DNA from: Closterium sp. Naga37s-1
Taxonomy: Eukaryota; Streptophyta; Zygnematophyceae; Desmidiales; Closteriaceae
Assembly: GCA_947471745.1 (NCBI GenBank)
Contig: CANJKZ010000774.1
Coordinates: 4,438,001-4,502,000 of the forward strand
DNA: 64,000 bases
Reading direction: 5' to 3'
Shown: positions 11,268 through 21,894 of the stretch, piece by piece
Layout of the letters: each line of letters begins with the position of its first letter
How positions within the stretch are numbered: position 1 is the first letter of the stretch
Notes under the pieces: model-generated
Told to the model about the DNA's origin: nothing
The model's input: the letters and a program-made list of their open reading frames with translations, nothing else
Databases searched by the model: none
Made by a program: the position numbers and the translations under genes

Positions 11268-11660
11268 CTCCACACGTCATGCCCTGCTGCAGCCCGCACG
11301 TCGCGCCCTACTGTAGCCAGCGCGTCGCGCTCTGCTGCCCTGCGCGTCGCGCCCTGCTGTAGCCAACGCGTCGCGCCCTACTGCACCCAGCGCGTTGCGC
11401 CCTGCTGCCTTGCGCGTCGCGCCCTGCTACAGCCAGCGCGTCACGCTCTGCTACCCTGTGCGTCGCGCCCTGCTGCAGCCAGCGCGTTGCGCTCTGCTGC
11501 CCCGCGCGTCGCGCTCTGCTGCAGCCAGCGCACCGCGCCCTACTGCAGCCCGCATGTCGCACCATGCTGCCCTGCATAGCGCACGCCCTGCTGCCCTGTC
11601 CACCGCGCGCCCTGCTTTGCAGCCCGCGGCGCGCCCTGCCCGGGCGAGCCGCGCCGCCCA
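11268..11660. repeat. CTGCTGCAGCCAGCGCGTCGCGCC-type minisatellite in H
   Basis: Tandem, imperfect units of about 21-24 bp built from CCCTGCTGC, AGCCAGCGCGTCGCG and GCCCTGCGCGTCGCG. The same unit fills the leader of element E (42540-43600). Its location inside coding order (after gag) shows that H is a recombinant of two family members. Open frames through it on both strands are artefacts. Confidence 0.85.
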
Positions 11661-12300
11661 GCCCGAGCGGCGCTGCCCAACCCGAACTGCGCCGCCCTAC
11701 CTCGATCACCAGCCCCACCGAGCCGCCCTACTGCTACTACTGCTGCTGCTGCTGCTGCTGCTCGTGCTACTGCTGCTGCTGGTGGAGGTGCTGCTGGGAG
11801 TGCTGGGAGTGCTGCTGGTGCTGGGGGTGCTAGAGGTGCGATTGGGAGTGCTGGAGGTGCTGTTGGTGCTGGAGGTGCTGGACCTACTACTGACCGTCAC
11901 TGCCTGTCATGGCCACTATCACGGTAGTTGCAGCGGCTAGGGGTGGACAGCGGCGGTCACTGCCTCTCCCGGACGATCCCACCCCTCAGCGCTTCGCGAG
12001 TGGGTTGTTTAGCGAGCCCGTCCAGGTGGTGGAGGCTTTCGATTTCTGTGTACTGCACAGAGGGGGCAGGAAAGTCAGCAGGAGACCTTCTCCCCATAGG
12101 TGCTTAGTGAGTTGGTTCCTCAACGATGTGTCAATGGTTCTCTTGTGGCTGCTGCACTAGGTGCTAGTGAGTCTGCTTCCGCACTAAGTGCTAGTGAGTC
12201 TGCTGCCGCACTAGGTGCTAGTGAGTCTGCTGTCGCACTAGGTGCTAGAGAGTCTGCTGCAGGTTTACGTGCTCGTGCGTCTTCCACCACATGTCCTTCC
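11661..12300 (+). pseudogene. Element H linker-like and gag-tail remnants
   Basis: A CTGCTG/GGTGCTGGAG run (11720-11890) resembles the integrase-RT Gly/Ala linker. It is followed by about 400 bp shared with element E (43800-44210), ending in repeated GGTGCTAGTGAGTCTGCT units (coding LGASESA). No complete zinc-binding motif survives. H and E carry this same odd arrangement, so it was inherited from a common recombinant. Confidence 0.6.
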
Positions 12301-14414
12301 TCAGCTGAGGCCCTGCACACTTTCACACTTGACTCAGGCGCATCACGTTGCTTCTTTTGTGACTGCACCGCACTCACACCACATGCTGAACCGGTACCAG
12401 TCTCACTGGCTGACCCCACTGGGGGCCTAGTAGTCGCACGAGCCTCCACTGTCCTCTTGTGTCCATCAGTCCCCTGCGGTTCTCTGTCAGGTCTCCACCT
12501 CCCCACGTTCTCGACAAACTTGGTGGCCATGCAAGATGTCTGAGTTGATACCATTATTCCTGGAGGGCAGCGTGTGGCGATCTGTACGTGCTCCCGGACT
12601 GGCCGTCACCTTCCTACGTTCACTCCACAGGCTGGGGCTAGTCTGCACACACTGACACTGTGTCTGCACAGGTGGCTGAGGCAGGTCAGGTGGCTACGTC
12701 GAGTCAGGTGTCTGCGTCTGGTCAGCTTGCAGCATCTTGCTCGTGTCGGGTACTCTCCCACCAGACTCTCCTCTGACACCACCGCCTCAGTCACCCCTCC
12801 CTACCGCGTCTCCGCAGTATGCACTCCCGTCTCCTTGTCTCTGGCCTTCCCAGGTCCCTGCCCTCCCTCCCGTGCTCACCTGCCCCGGCGTGCCTTCTCT
12901 GCGTCGAGGGGCGGCAGTGCGCCGCTCCTCACTCCTCCGAGTTTCCTCCGACCACTGCTCCTCTGCAGACTCTCCACATGGACGTTTGGGGCCGGGCCCC
13001 TATCGGTGGAACGGACCAGGAGCGCTACTTTCAGCTGGTTGTTGACGACAACACACGTTACACCACTGTCTTCCCCTTGTAACGCAAGACGGGCGTCAGC
13101 GGTGTTTTGATCCCCTGGATCCGTGCTACTCGTCGCCAGCTGCGCGATCGGTTCAGTCCAGACTTCCCAGTCCAGCGTCTGCACTCTGTCAGGGGCGGTG
13201 AGTTCTCTTCTGACCTCCTTACGGAGTTTTGTTGAGACGATGGCATCCACCAGTCGTTCACGTTTCCAGCCTCTCCTCAGCAAAATGGGATTGCTGAGCG
13301 TCGCATTGGCTTGATCACGGAGGTTGCTCTCCATGCGGCTACTCCCCATTTTCTGTGGCCGTTTGCGGTCCGATACGCAGCGCATCAGCGCAACCTCTGG
13401 CCCCATGTCTCTGAGCCAGAGACCTCGCCCACACTCCGATGGACGGGGAAGGTTCGCGATGCGTCGGTGTTTTGGGTCAGGGGCGCGCTCTCCCTTGTTC
13501 GCGATGCCAAAGCGAGCAAGCTCTCCTCTCGCACTCTTCGTTGCGTCTTCCTTGGCTTCCCCACCGACGCCCCGCCGTGGCAGCTCTACCACCCACGCTC
13601 GCGTCGAGTCTTCTCCTCCCAGGTTGTAACCTTTGACGAGTCGGTCTGTTTCCACAGGCTACACCCGCACGCGTCCCACCCGGTCCCCCTAGCGCTTCTT
13701 TTCTTGGTACCAGTCCCCCCCCCAGTAGACCCCCTCTCCCCACAGTGTCCTGCTCCCTCAGGTGTGTCTCAGGTAGACCCACCCCCCTTGGTTGAGCCTT
13801 TGGAGATCTCTTATGACTCCTCTGGCCCAGCTGAGGGGGGTGACCACGCCGCTGACGACACAGCGGCCACTCACCGCTCTCCACGCTTGGAGACCCCCCC
13901 TGGTTTTCCGCCTCGGCCGTTTTCGCCGCCTCCGCAACCTGCTGCTGTAGACTCTGGAGCTGAGACTGCTAGTGCTGAGCCTGGGGGTGCTGAGACAGAG
14001 GGTGAGGGTTCTGGGGGTGCTGCGACTGGGGGTGCTTGTTCTGGGGGTGCTGCGACTGGGGGTGCTGGTTCTTGGGGTGCTGCGACTGGGGTTGCTGACT
14101 CTGGGGGTACTGCGAGTCCTCGTGGCGGTGGAGTTGTGGGTGACCCTGCTGGAGGTCCTGGAGCTGGACAGCCACCGCAGCCTGATCTACTTAGGATGCT
14201 CTTGCCGCAGGCGATTCGTGCGTGGATCGTTCAGTGAGGCAGTCCTGGTGATGGAGGGTACGGTCCTGCTGGTGCTGGAGCTGCTAGTCCTGGAGGTACT
14301 GGTGGTGCTGGAGGTACTGGAGGTACTGCTGGAGGTGCTGGAGGTGCTGCTGGTGCTGGAGGTACTAGAGGCGCTGCTGGTGCTGGAGGTGACGGAGCTA
14401 CTAGTCCTAGATGT
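12301..14414 (+). pseudogene. Element H protease-integrase
   Basis: The protease motif LDSGASRCFF is intact (GACTCAGGC at 12331-12339). The pre-integrase region is broken (TGG to TGA before the HH pair near 12778). The integrase core contains MDVWG (about 12978) and QQNGIAERRIG (about 13270-13300). The second catalytic Asp is replaced by Val (GTC at 13188-13190, HSVRGGEF), so the enzyme should be dead. TGA/TAA codons occur at several places. After 13900 the coding sequence becomes the GGT-GCT-GAG linker. Confidence 0.8.
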
Positions 14415-15355
14415 GCTACTGTGTGTGGGTATGGCCCCGTCCTCGCTTGGGCGGTGCCGACCTTGTGGCCGGGTGTACGGGGGAGTGCAGCCGACCTGCA
14501 GCAGTGGACGAGCTGGTCAACGAGGGTGGTCGACCTGCGCGGGGGCCACTGCATTGGTGCCAACTTTGGGGTGGTCGACCTGGTGGTCGACGGAGAAGGG
14601 GCCGACATCGACCTCGACAGGGGTTGAAAGGCGCCGACTTCGGGACGTCGACTTGGCCACGCCGACCTAGGGAAGCCGAGGTGGGTAGTCGGCTGACAGG
14701 TGTGCTGGCTGACATGGAGTTGGCCGAACAGGAGTGAAATCGACCTGGTGTGGTCTACTGAAGTTGGTAGTCGACTAAGGAGGTCGACGGGCACAAGGAG
14801 AAGTTGGTCGACAAGATGGTTGCCCGATCGACCAAGTTACCCAGGCGACGAAGTTTTGCGGAGACACGCGACAGTTGCACAGGTGTTAGTGGCAAGGCCA
14901 ACCTCGGTGTGGTATCCTGAGGTCGACGTGGCTGATCAGGTGCAGTCGTCAGTGCCAGGTTGATTTGGTGTGTACGCTGTGCAGCTGACAAGGCACGGCG
15001 CGCCAATATTCTGCGAGCATCTGCGAAGTAGGTGCGATGCTGTTCCGCGGATGCAATGTTGGCACGCCGCAACTTTGCACTACTAGAACGCGGTCGACCA
15101 AGTCAAGCTAGAACGCGGTCGACCATGCTGCGCTGACAGTTGACCTGCTTGCATGCTAGCTCTGATGTATTATTGTCTTGCCAACTTGATTGTACCATTT
15201 TTTGTTCTCAACTTTAGCTACTGAAACTCTTGCGGTTTTGCCCTGTGAACGCACAAGTACTAGAGAACGACTAAGTGAACGAACGCAGACATCCCTCCTA
15301 CCACGTGCCTAGCCCGTAGTCTAGATCCCGTTGATAGAGTTATCTCTGCAGCTAC
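14415..15355 (+). mobile_element. Solo LTR of the G-type family in H (14420-15350) with TSD GCTAC
   Basis: A 931-bp LTR begins TGTGTGTGGGTATGG and ends TTATCTCTGCA, with TG/CA ends. It is flanked by GCTAC at 14415-14419 and 15351-15355. Both ends align with the element G LTR: GGCCCCGTCCTCGCTTGGG near the start, and CCCGTAGTCTAGATCCCGTT near the end. It also contains GGTCGAC words (about 14528-15120). No internal sequence remains, so it is the product of LTR-LTR recombination. It splits the linker of element H. Confidence 0.93.
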
Positions 15356-15830
15356 TGGTGCAAGAGGTGCAGGACCTACTAGTCCAGGAGGTACAGCTGG
15401 TGCTGGAGGTGCTGGAGGTGCTGGAGGTGCTGCTGGTGCTGGAGACGCTGGAGCTGGAGGTATTGGAGGTGCTGGAGCTGCCGGAGCTGGTGGTGTTGTT
15501 CGTGCTGGAGGTGCTACTAGAGCTGCTAGAGTGGAGGTACTGGAGGTACTGCTGGTGCTGGAGGTGCTGGAGGTGCTACTGGAGCTGCTGGCACTGGAGG
15601 TGCTGGAGTTACTGTTGGTGCTGGAGGCGCTGGAGCTAGAGGTACAGGAGGTAGTCGAGGTGCTGGAGCTGCTGGTGCTTGAGATGCTGGTGCTGCTCGT
15701 GCTGGAGGAGCTGGAGCTACTGGTTCTGCCCCGCGCCGACTCGGTCCCTCGCCAGGCTCTAAGTCTCCCATCTTCCACTGGCCTCACTCCACCTCTCCTG
15801 TGTTCACAGACAGACTAGTCTCCGCCACAA
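15356..15830 (+). repeat. Gly/Ala-rich linker repeat of element H, second part
   Basis: GGA-GCT-GGA-GGT-type codons (GAGGTGAGG on the coding strand) continue the integrase-RT linker after the solo LTR. The high-scoring Ser/Thr- and Pro/Ala-rich ORFs on the opposite strand here are shadows. Confidence 0.75.
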
Positions 15831-17740
15831 CTCCTGCCGGGCTCCTCGCTGCCTGCTCTTGCTCCTCACACTGAGGTGACTGAGTCTCTGATTGGGCATC
15901 GTGAGCATGAGGCTCATGTTTCCACACCTGTTCGTGCTCGTCGTATCGCCCGTCCTCGTCCTCCTGCTGTCCCAGGCACTCACGGTATGGCACTTCGTCC
16001 TTCCTCTGTTCCACAGCATGTTATCCTGCCTGAGCTTCCCGCGTCCTCTCTCCCGCACGTTCTTGACCCTGATTCCGACCTTGCTCGTGTTGCCAGTCCT
16101 ACTGTCACTCGTCTCCTCGCTACTGTCGTCACTGACCCTGACCTTGAGTGTACTACAGCGTTTTCCCTAGTCACTGAGCTAGTCGACTTTGCAGCTAGGA
16201 GTCGTCTCGACTACGTCACGATTCTTCTCACTGAGTCTGAGTCTGTCTGTCCTCCGTCCGTCGGGGGTGAGCCTGCCCTTAGCAGTGACGTACTTGAGGA
16301 CAGACAGTTTGAGCTTCAGTGTCTTGTGGCCGCTTTACCTCGTTTTCCATCTAAACTGCTTTGGCCTGAGGGAAACCCGGATGCACTTGACATCCCTAAC
16401 CCGCGCTCTTACACTGAGGCGATTACGGGTCAGTACTCCTCTCAGTGACAGACACCCATGGACGCAGAGATGGCTTCCTGGAAGTCCACAGGCACCTACG
16501 TCGACGAGGTTCCTCCTCCTAGGGCGAACATAGTCGATGGCATGTGGATTTTTAGAATGAAACGGCCACTGGGTTCTCCGCCTGACTTCAAGGCGCGTTA
16601 CGTTGCTCGAGGCTTTAGTCAGTGACAAGGGGTCGACTTCTTACATACCTTCTCCCCCACCCCGAAGATGACTACTCTTTGGGTGCTGCTGCACGTTTCA
16701 GCACAGCGTGACTACGAGCCGCACTCCCTCGACTTCTCCACAGCTTTCTTGTAGGGCAGCCTTCACGAGCAGATCTGGCTGCAACGCCCACCTAGCTTCA
16801 CTGGGTCATTTCCTGCAGGTACCCAGTAGAGCCACCGGCGGCCAGTCTATAGTCTCCGCCAGGCACCCCGAGAGTGGCACGACACACTGAGGACTACACT
16901 TGCGGCTCTTGGGATTGCTCCTTCCTCCGCTGACCCGTCACTGTTTCTACGCATTGACACTACCCTGCCGCCGTTCTACCTTCTCGTGTACGTCGACGAC
17001 TTGGTTTTTGCTATAACTGACAGTGAGGCGCTGGCCCTAGTGAAGGCGCAGCTGTAGGAGAGACACACTTGCACTGGCCTGGGTGAGCTGTGTAGCTATC
17101 TTTGCTTGTAGATCACCCGGGACAGAGCATGGCGCACCATCACCTTGACTCAGTCACATATGGTGCACCATGGTGCACCAGGTCCTTCAACGCTTCGGCT
17201 TCCAGTTCTCCTCGCCACAGCCCACTCCTCTGTCTACCGGCCACTCTCTCTCAGCTCCACCTTCGGATGAGTCTGTAGAGCCGAGTGGTCTATACCCAGA
17301 GCTTGTGGGTTGCCTCATTTACCTGATGACGCGCACACGACCTGACCTCGCGTACCCTCTCAGCCTCCTGGCTCGCTACGTGGCTCCCGGTAGACACCGA
17401 AAGGTGCACTGTGATGCTGCGAAGAGGGTACTTCGTTACTTGTGCAGTACATAGGGCATGGGGCTCGTGCTTGGAGGACAGGGTTCAATGGTACTCACAG
17501 GAAACTCCGACGCTTCTTGGGCCGACGACCAGGTGACTCAGCGTTCGTCACAGGGTTACACCTTCAGTCTTTGCTCTGGTTCTGTCTCGTGGAGGTCCAC
17601 TCGTTCTTCTTCTGCTCTTGGTTCCAACTGTAAGGCCGAGATCTACGCTGGGGCCATGGCTGCACATGAGCTACGCAGGCTGACCTACCTGCTGTCCGAC
17701 TTGGGGGAGCGGCCTCGTTCTCCTCCAAGTCTAGAGCTTG
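15831..17740 (+). pseudogene. Element H reverse transcriptase-RNase H
   Basis: Copia RT with the YTEAITG-like lead, GMWIFRMKRP, FSTAFL and catalytic YVDD (16989-17000), then RNase H (SDASWADDQ, SCKAEIYAGAMAAHELR). Several Gln codons have become TAG: about 16752 (FL-stop-GSLH), 17056 (L-stop-ERHTC) and 17108 (L-stop-ITRD). Sister elements have CAG at these points. The RNase H ends at SPPS near 17733, before its HVDN-type motif. Confidence 0.82.
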
Positions 17741-17747
17741 GACTACA

Positions 17748-17822
17748 ATACGCAGTGCATATGCTCAACCTCTGGTCCCGTATCTCTGAGCCAGAGACCT
17801 CGCCCACACTCCGGTGGACGGG
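17748..17822 (+). mobile_element. Integrase scrap (75 bp) at the left edge of unit 1
   Basis: Matches the integrase C-terminal segment of element E (45309-45383) at roughly 90 percent. It lies out of order after the RNase H of H and joins directly to the 86-bp repeat at 17823, the same join as in E at 45384. Confidence 0.8.
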
Positions 17823-17908
17823 GAAATTCTCAACAAGGGGCTGAAGATGGGCAATTTTTTTCTGGATTGATAGTTTTTTATGTGTTCTTAGTTGGTGGGG
17901 TGGGACTT
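17823..17908 (+). repeat. 86-bp repeat, single copy in unit 1
   Basis: GAAATTCTCAAC... to ...GTGGGACTT. The same 86 bp flanks the DIRS-like element on both sides in unit 2 (45384-45469 and 55041-55126). Here it is present once, with host sequence on the right and integrase on the left. Confidence 0.88.
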
Positions 17909-19150
17909 TAGATGCTGACAGTGTTGTGTTGTAATCGAAGAGGAAATAAAATATTGTTGCAACAAACCATTTTTCTACAAATAGTCTTAAAGATTTCCAC
18001 AAAAAGCTGGAGTCTAGGTAGCATCTCAGAACACGTCTATGCATCTTAATTTGTTGTCACAATAAGAAACTCCGGGTTGAGAACACTAACACATCTCACT
18101 CTACTATGGAGAACTCTCCATGCTGCAAAATAGCAATGTGATCAATTTTAAAAGGTGTAGAACATTGTGCTGTAAAAGGACGAATATATACATGTTTTTA
18201 AAGTAGAACAGATGCAGATAGCATTACGTGCTTAATAAAAGGAGCATAATGTGGTGCAGGGGTTAAAAATTGTATTACAAAGTACTACGAAACTTTGACA
18301 ATTAGTTTCCGTGTGACATCCTATTCCGTGTACATTGAAGCAAGCAACTGGCCATCCAGGTACATTAGGTGTATGACGTGGTTGAAAAGCTGGGGCTGGA
18401 ACTGGGCTGTATGGTACGTTACTTCTCTAGCCTCACAAACTTCTCCCAACCACAGAACGCCGGTCAAGTACCGTCAAGTGTCTGAGCTGACCTCCAGGTT
18501 CGGCTCACAGGCTTGTTCACCAAAGCGCGATACCAGTGGGATGCATCCCTGGCAATGTTTTTGCAGAGAAACATTTGCGGGCACCATGTTATAAGGGTCA
18601 ACAACAGACCTTCGGAAGAAATCCCAATTGCTGGTTATACAGTGCAAGCAGAGGCATAAATCTCAGGCAGAGAGAAAAACAAGTGCCAGATTGCTGTTTA
18701 TACAAGCAGGGTCAAGGGTTCTTGGACACAAGCTGTGTCCATCACCACACTAATCGTACAGATTGTCAGGTTCCCTCTCATGTGGAAGTGCAACAAATTC
18801 ACCTGAAGCTGTCATCTTGCCCCTGGTTCTTTCAATCCCAACAACTCCTTCAGACCCCCTTCCAGCTCACATGAAGCCTGACCGATCACTTTCCCAGACC
18901 TAGTTCCTCCAGCGCCACAGACCTTCCCAACCAGCCGAGCAGCGTGGCGATCTCCCAGTGGGGGCCAGACCGAGGAAGATGCTCCTCGAACCAATAGCGC
19001 AAACATGTCGGCTTCCAAGCCGAAACCGAACCAAGTGTCCAAACGAGCCGCTTCCAAGCTGACTGTCGAAATCGGCTAGCTAGGGAAGAGCGGGCACTCG
19101 CGTTCCTGCATTTCCTCTCACAAAATTCAGCCCCCAACAGGACCATTCGC
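17909..19150 (+). other. AT-rich host DNA upstream of CRP1, no gene recognised
   Basis: Non-repetitive sequence with base composition unlike the elements around it. An AATAAA lies near 17944. Short open frames (for example 18295-18594, 99 codons) match no family I know and lack splice or codon support. The copy in unit 2 (55127-56370) is identical across long stretches to the right of about 18,022. Confidence 0.55.
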
Positions 19151-19151
19151 A

Positions 19152-19160
19152 AATATATAT
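19152..19160 (+). promoter_or_regulatory. TATA box of CRP1
   Basis: AATATATAT about 105 bp upstream of the CRP1 ATG. Its place relative to ATG matches the TATAAATA of CRP2 and CRP3. Confidence 0.55.
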
Positions 19161-19261
19161 TCCACGCCAAATCATTTATTCTACCACAAGCAGTGAATCA
19201 CTATTTGATCACCCGTGATCACATTCAGTTCAGCGTGAGGGATTTCCGCCTGCTAGCCAGT

Positions 19262-19796
19262 ATGAAGACTTCCACCCTCCTCTGCGGGATTTTACTGCTC
19301 TCCGTTCTGCTCTTCGCTGTTAACGCCGTCCCTGGTAAGTAGAACATTCAGGGAAATATGTCCCTCAAAAGCTCGTTGCGCGCAATGCAAACACAGACCC
19401 ACAATTCGGAATTGCTGACAGAATTGACGAGAACATTGCGCGCCTGTGCATGCAGACCGGGTCTCTTCTCTGGCGAACAGGCGGGTTTTGAGCCATGACA
19501 ACAACTACGACTCGTCTTGCCTGGGAAAATTCAAGACAAGCCAGTCGAAATGCAGGAGGGGTCACAAGTGCTGCGACTATAACGACTCGTCGTACGACAG
19601 CTCCGCATGCTCGAGGAAGATTGACAGTTGCGAGGCGAAGGCGTACAAGAAATTTAAGGCGTGCAAGTACGGCGACGCGAAGCCTTCGTCGTCTAACAGC
19701 TGTTATGACTGGTGCAAGTACGTAAAGAAGCAGTGCAAGGACGATGACGACGAAAACTGCGACTATAAGTACAAGCGCTGCAAGAACGATTGCTGA
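19262..19796 (+). CDS. CRP1: secreted cysteine-rich protein, copy 1
   Basis: Two exons: 19262-19334 and 19456-19796, with a 121-bp GT-AG phase-1 intron; 137 residues. Exon 1 encodes a typical signal peptide (MKTST, a Leu-rich core, VNAVPG) and the intron falls just after it. The mature part is charged (Lys/Asp-rich) with 13 Cys and no membrane segment. Spacing is C-x10-C-x5-CC-x11-C-x6-C-x10-C-x12-C-x3-C-x6-C-x7-C-x6-C-x3-C, which matches CRP2 apart from one extra Cys. The motif AKAYKKFK before the sixth framework Cys is shared. I do not recognise a named family; role unknown, extracellular by inference. It differs from copy 2 at one mature residue: Gly here (GGT 19560-19562), Asp there. TATA and AATAAA support a real gene. 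Confidence 0.85.
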
Positions 19797-19880
19797 ATTG
19801 GGTATGGATGATGCAGGAAGTGCCTGCTTGTGCGGAGTCGCATGTGATGGTCGCTGGGATAAGGCAGTTGGGTGAGTGGG

Positions 19881-19886
19881 AATAAA
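19881..19886 (+). terminator. CRP1 polyadenylation signal
   Basis: AATAAA 85 bp after the stop codon, followed by a TTTGTTTGT-rich stretch. Confidence 0.6.
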
Positions 19887-19899
19887 CTTTGTTTGTCGG

Positions 19900-20460
19900 G
19901 AGCATCATGAAATTGTGACGTTTTGTGTGTGTGTACGAGGAGAATAGGATCAGGCGTGTGAAATCATGTGATGATGCATAAAAGTTTCGGAACCTTCCCT
20001 GATGTGATGAAACGGCTTAATCTCCTGATGTAATACGAACATGTCCTTACAGAGTACCTATAAACGCAAATAACGAAACAGGGTATATCGCACAACCAAA
20101 GCCAGGACGTTAGGCTTCGGTTCGGACGTATACCAGCTCCCTTCACAAACCTAGCTTCTTCGAAATGCTGTCTGCCGAAGCAAGTGCGCCATCTCAGCCA
20201 AAGGCGAGCCGCCGCCGTCTTTTGATGCGGAAGGAAGCTCCCGCGATGGCCAGAAGAACAGCGCCTCGGTTTTGAACCTCTCAGGCGCGAGCAGGAAATC
20301 GGGTGCAAGCAAAGAAACCAAATTTGTGTTCTTCAAATTTGGGTAGTTCAGTTTGATGCTGCAAATGTTGGACTGCGATGCGAGACGCTTACCAAGTCAG
20401 CTAATTTTCGAGAAGTTCATGTATGCTTTTCTTGATGGCGCAGGCTGAGAGGCAGTCTTG
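19900..20460. other. CRP1-CRP2 intergenic spacer
   Basis: About 560 bp with no ORF, repeat or RNA I can support. The minus-strand frames at 19964-20336 have no recognisable domain. Identical to unit 2 except one base near 20,008/57,224. Confidence 0.5.
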
Positions 20461-20706
20461 TGTGGCAGAGTGCATATCTGTACCCTTCACAGCGAACCTA
20501 ATCAAGAAGCTGAGGCGCATCTGTCGTCGCACAACTTGAAGTCGCAATCGAGTCACCATTTTTTCACCAATTCTTGCCAACACTATTTTTCGCGCCTCGG
20601 GAGAGCCTCTCCCGTCGCGATTCTCCTCCTCTCGAATCTCAACCATGATTCGTGACGCGATTCCACGAAATGTGGGGATATCCAGCCTTTGCTTACTGCT
20701 TACGAC

Positions 20707-20714
20707 TATAAATA
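20707..20714 (+). promoter_or_regulatory. TATA box of CRP2
   Basis: TATAAATA 132 bp before the CRP2 ATG, kept in CRP3 (34060-34067) and in copy 2. Confidence 0.65.
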
Positions 20715-20838
20715 TGCCCCTACTCTCTTCCCAAAACAGCAGCAACTCTTCTGAGGTCACGCCATTTGACCAGCCGCCTTCCATCTATCGTCCTAAACTC
20801 AGCCATTGCCGGTGCCATTGCCCCAGTTTCCTGCCACC

Positions 20839-21460
20839 ATGAAGACTTTCGCGCTCCTCTCCGGGTTGGTTCTGTTGTCCGCACTCCTCGCCATAACTTC
20901 AGCTGCGGAGGAGAACGCAGTTTTTGCGTTCGATGCCACTCCAGCTGTGCCTGGTAAGCCTCTCGCGCCGAATTATGCAGGGTTTAGGACGCCAAGCAGT
21001 TTCGATCCTGGTAAAGACTATATTCTCTGCTGATTTCGTGATTGTTTATTGAAATGCGTGACGCAAAGCATGTTTCTACATTTTTCATCACCTGACACCT
21101 ATTTCCTTGGAATTCCCGTACTGTGTTCTCACAGAGGATGCCTCTGCGGTGGGGGAAAGCAGGCACGTCCTGACTCATGTTGAAGCCCCGGGCCCGACGT
21201 GCATGGAGGAATTTAAGAAAAGCAGCAAGGAATGCACGAGGGATCACAGCTGCGCAACGGACGAGTGCAAGGAAAAGACCGACCGATGCATCGCCAAGGC
21301 GTACAAGCGCTTCAAGATCTGCAAGTTCCCCCCGACGAAGCCGCCGCCGCCGCCGACTTGCAAGGAGTTGTGCAAGATGCTTTACGATCGCTGCAAGGAG
21401 TTCAATAGGGGCAGCTGCGGGGGGAAGTACAACAACTGCATTCAGAACAATTGCGATTAG
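20839..21460 (+). CDS. CRP2: secreted cysteine-rich protein, copy 1
   Basis: Exons 20839-20953 and 21135-21460, 181-bp GT-AG phase-1 intron; 146 residues. The start has a strong context (GCCACCATGA). The signal peptide (MKTFALLSG, Leu-rich, ending near TSAAEE) is followed by a short propeptide-like stretch (NAVFAFDATPAVPG) and, after the intron, the Cys domain. Twelve Cys: C-x10-C-x5-C-x4-C-x6-C-x10-C-x12-C-x3-C-x6-C-x7-C-x6-C-x4-C. The two six-Cys halves are joined by a Pro-rich linker (FPPTKPPPPP). Same donor word and intron phase as CRP1, so the two are paralogues 1 kb apart on one strand. No family recognised; extracellular role inferred from signal and Cys content only. The protein is identical in copy 2. 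Confidence 0.87.
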
Positions 21461-21541
21461 TGGACATTGCTTGCAGCACGTTTGGAGACCATGCTGATGT
21501 GGCTACGATAATGTTTTCCGGGTTTTGGGAGTGTGATGGGA

Positions 21542-21632
21542 AATAAAGCGAGTTCAAGCTTTCCGATTGACACGATTTCGGAAGAGCCACCCCGGAAGGG
21601 AAGGCGTGTAGTGTTGCGCTCGTGGAAATAAA
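21542..21632 (+). terminator. CRP2 polyadenylation signals
   Basis: Two AATAAA words, at 21542-21547 and 21627-21632, 82 and 167 bp past the stop. Both are kept in copy 2. Confidence 0.6.
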
Positions 21633-21894
21633 AATAGTTCTCCTGGAAAGAATGTGGAATTGCGTGTCTTTGGTTATCTTATCATTGGTGGTATTGCTAG
21701 AGAGGACCAGGGCTGCCAGTATGTGTGGGGCCAGAACTTAGGAGGTTGAGCTGCCAGTATGTTTGAGCCGGCCCTGACTTTGGCGTACGGGTTCAGGTCG
21801 AACTAAAATCAGGGCGAGAAGCTTTTGTGTACATACGCGCTTCTGACCTGGTTGCGTTCTCGATTTGTATGTCATTTTTTTAGAAGGAGATCTT

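Larger units (their letters stand above)
10805..17747 (+). mobile_element. Element H: old chimeric copia, 5' part displaced and 3' end lost
   Basis: A plus-strand short-LTR-family copia. The 5' LTR and gag start are off-window to the left (the 3865-3877 stub shows the join). The gag runs 10805-11267, then switches at about 11268 to leader-type minisatellite like that of element E, then protease, integrase, Gly/Ala linker (holding a solo LTR), RT and RNase H. It stops at about 17733 without 3' LTR or polypurine tract and abuts an out-of-order integrase scrap. Many stops make it a relic. Confidence 0.85.

Noticed and set aside
18295..18594. 99-codon ORF upstream of CRP1
   Set aside because: Identical in both units but no homology, start context or poly(A) signal that I can recognise. 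Left as unannotated host DNA.
20401..20784. Minus-strand 127-codon ORF across the CRP2 promoter
   Set aside because: No domain, no splice or promoter support; the CRP3 copy breaks its length. Treated as a shadow of the promoter region.
19262..21460. Calling the Cys-rich proteins defensins, toxins or a named signalling peptide
   Set aside because: Secretion and Cys content alone do not identify a function, and the 12-Cys spacing does not match a family that I can name with confidence.
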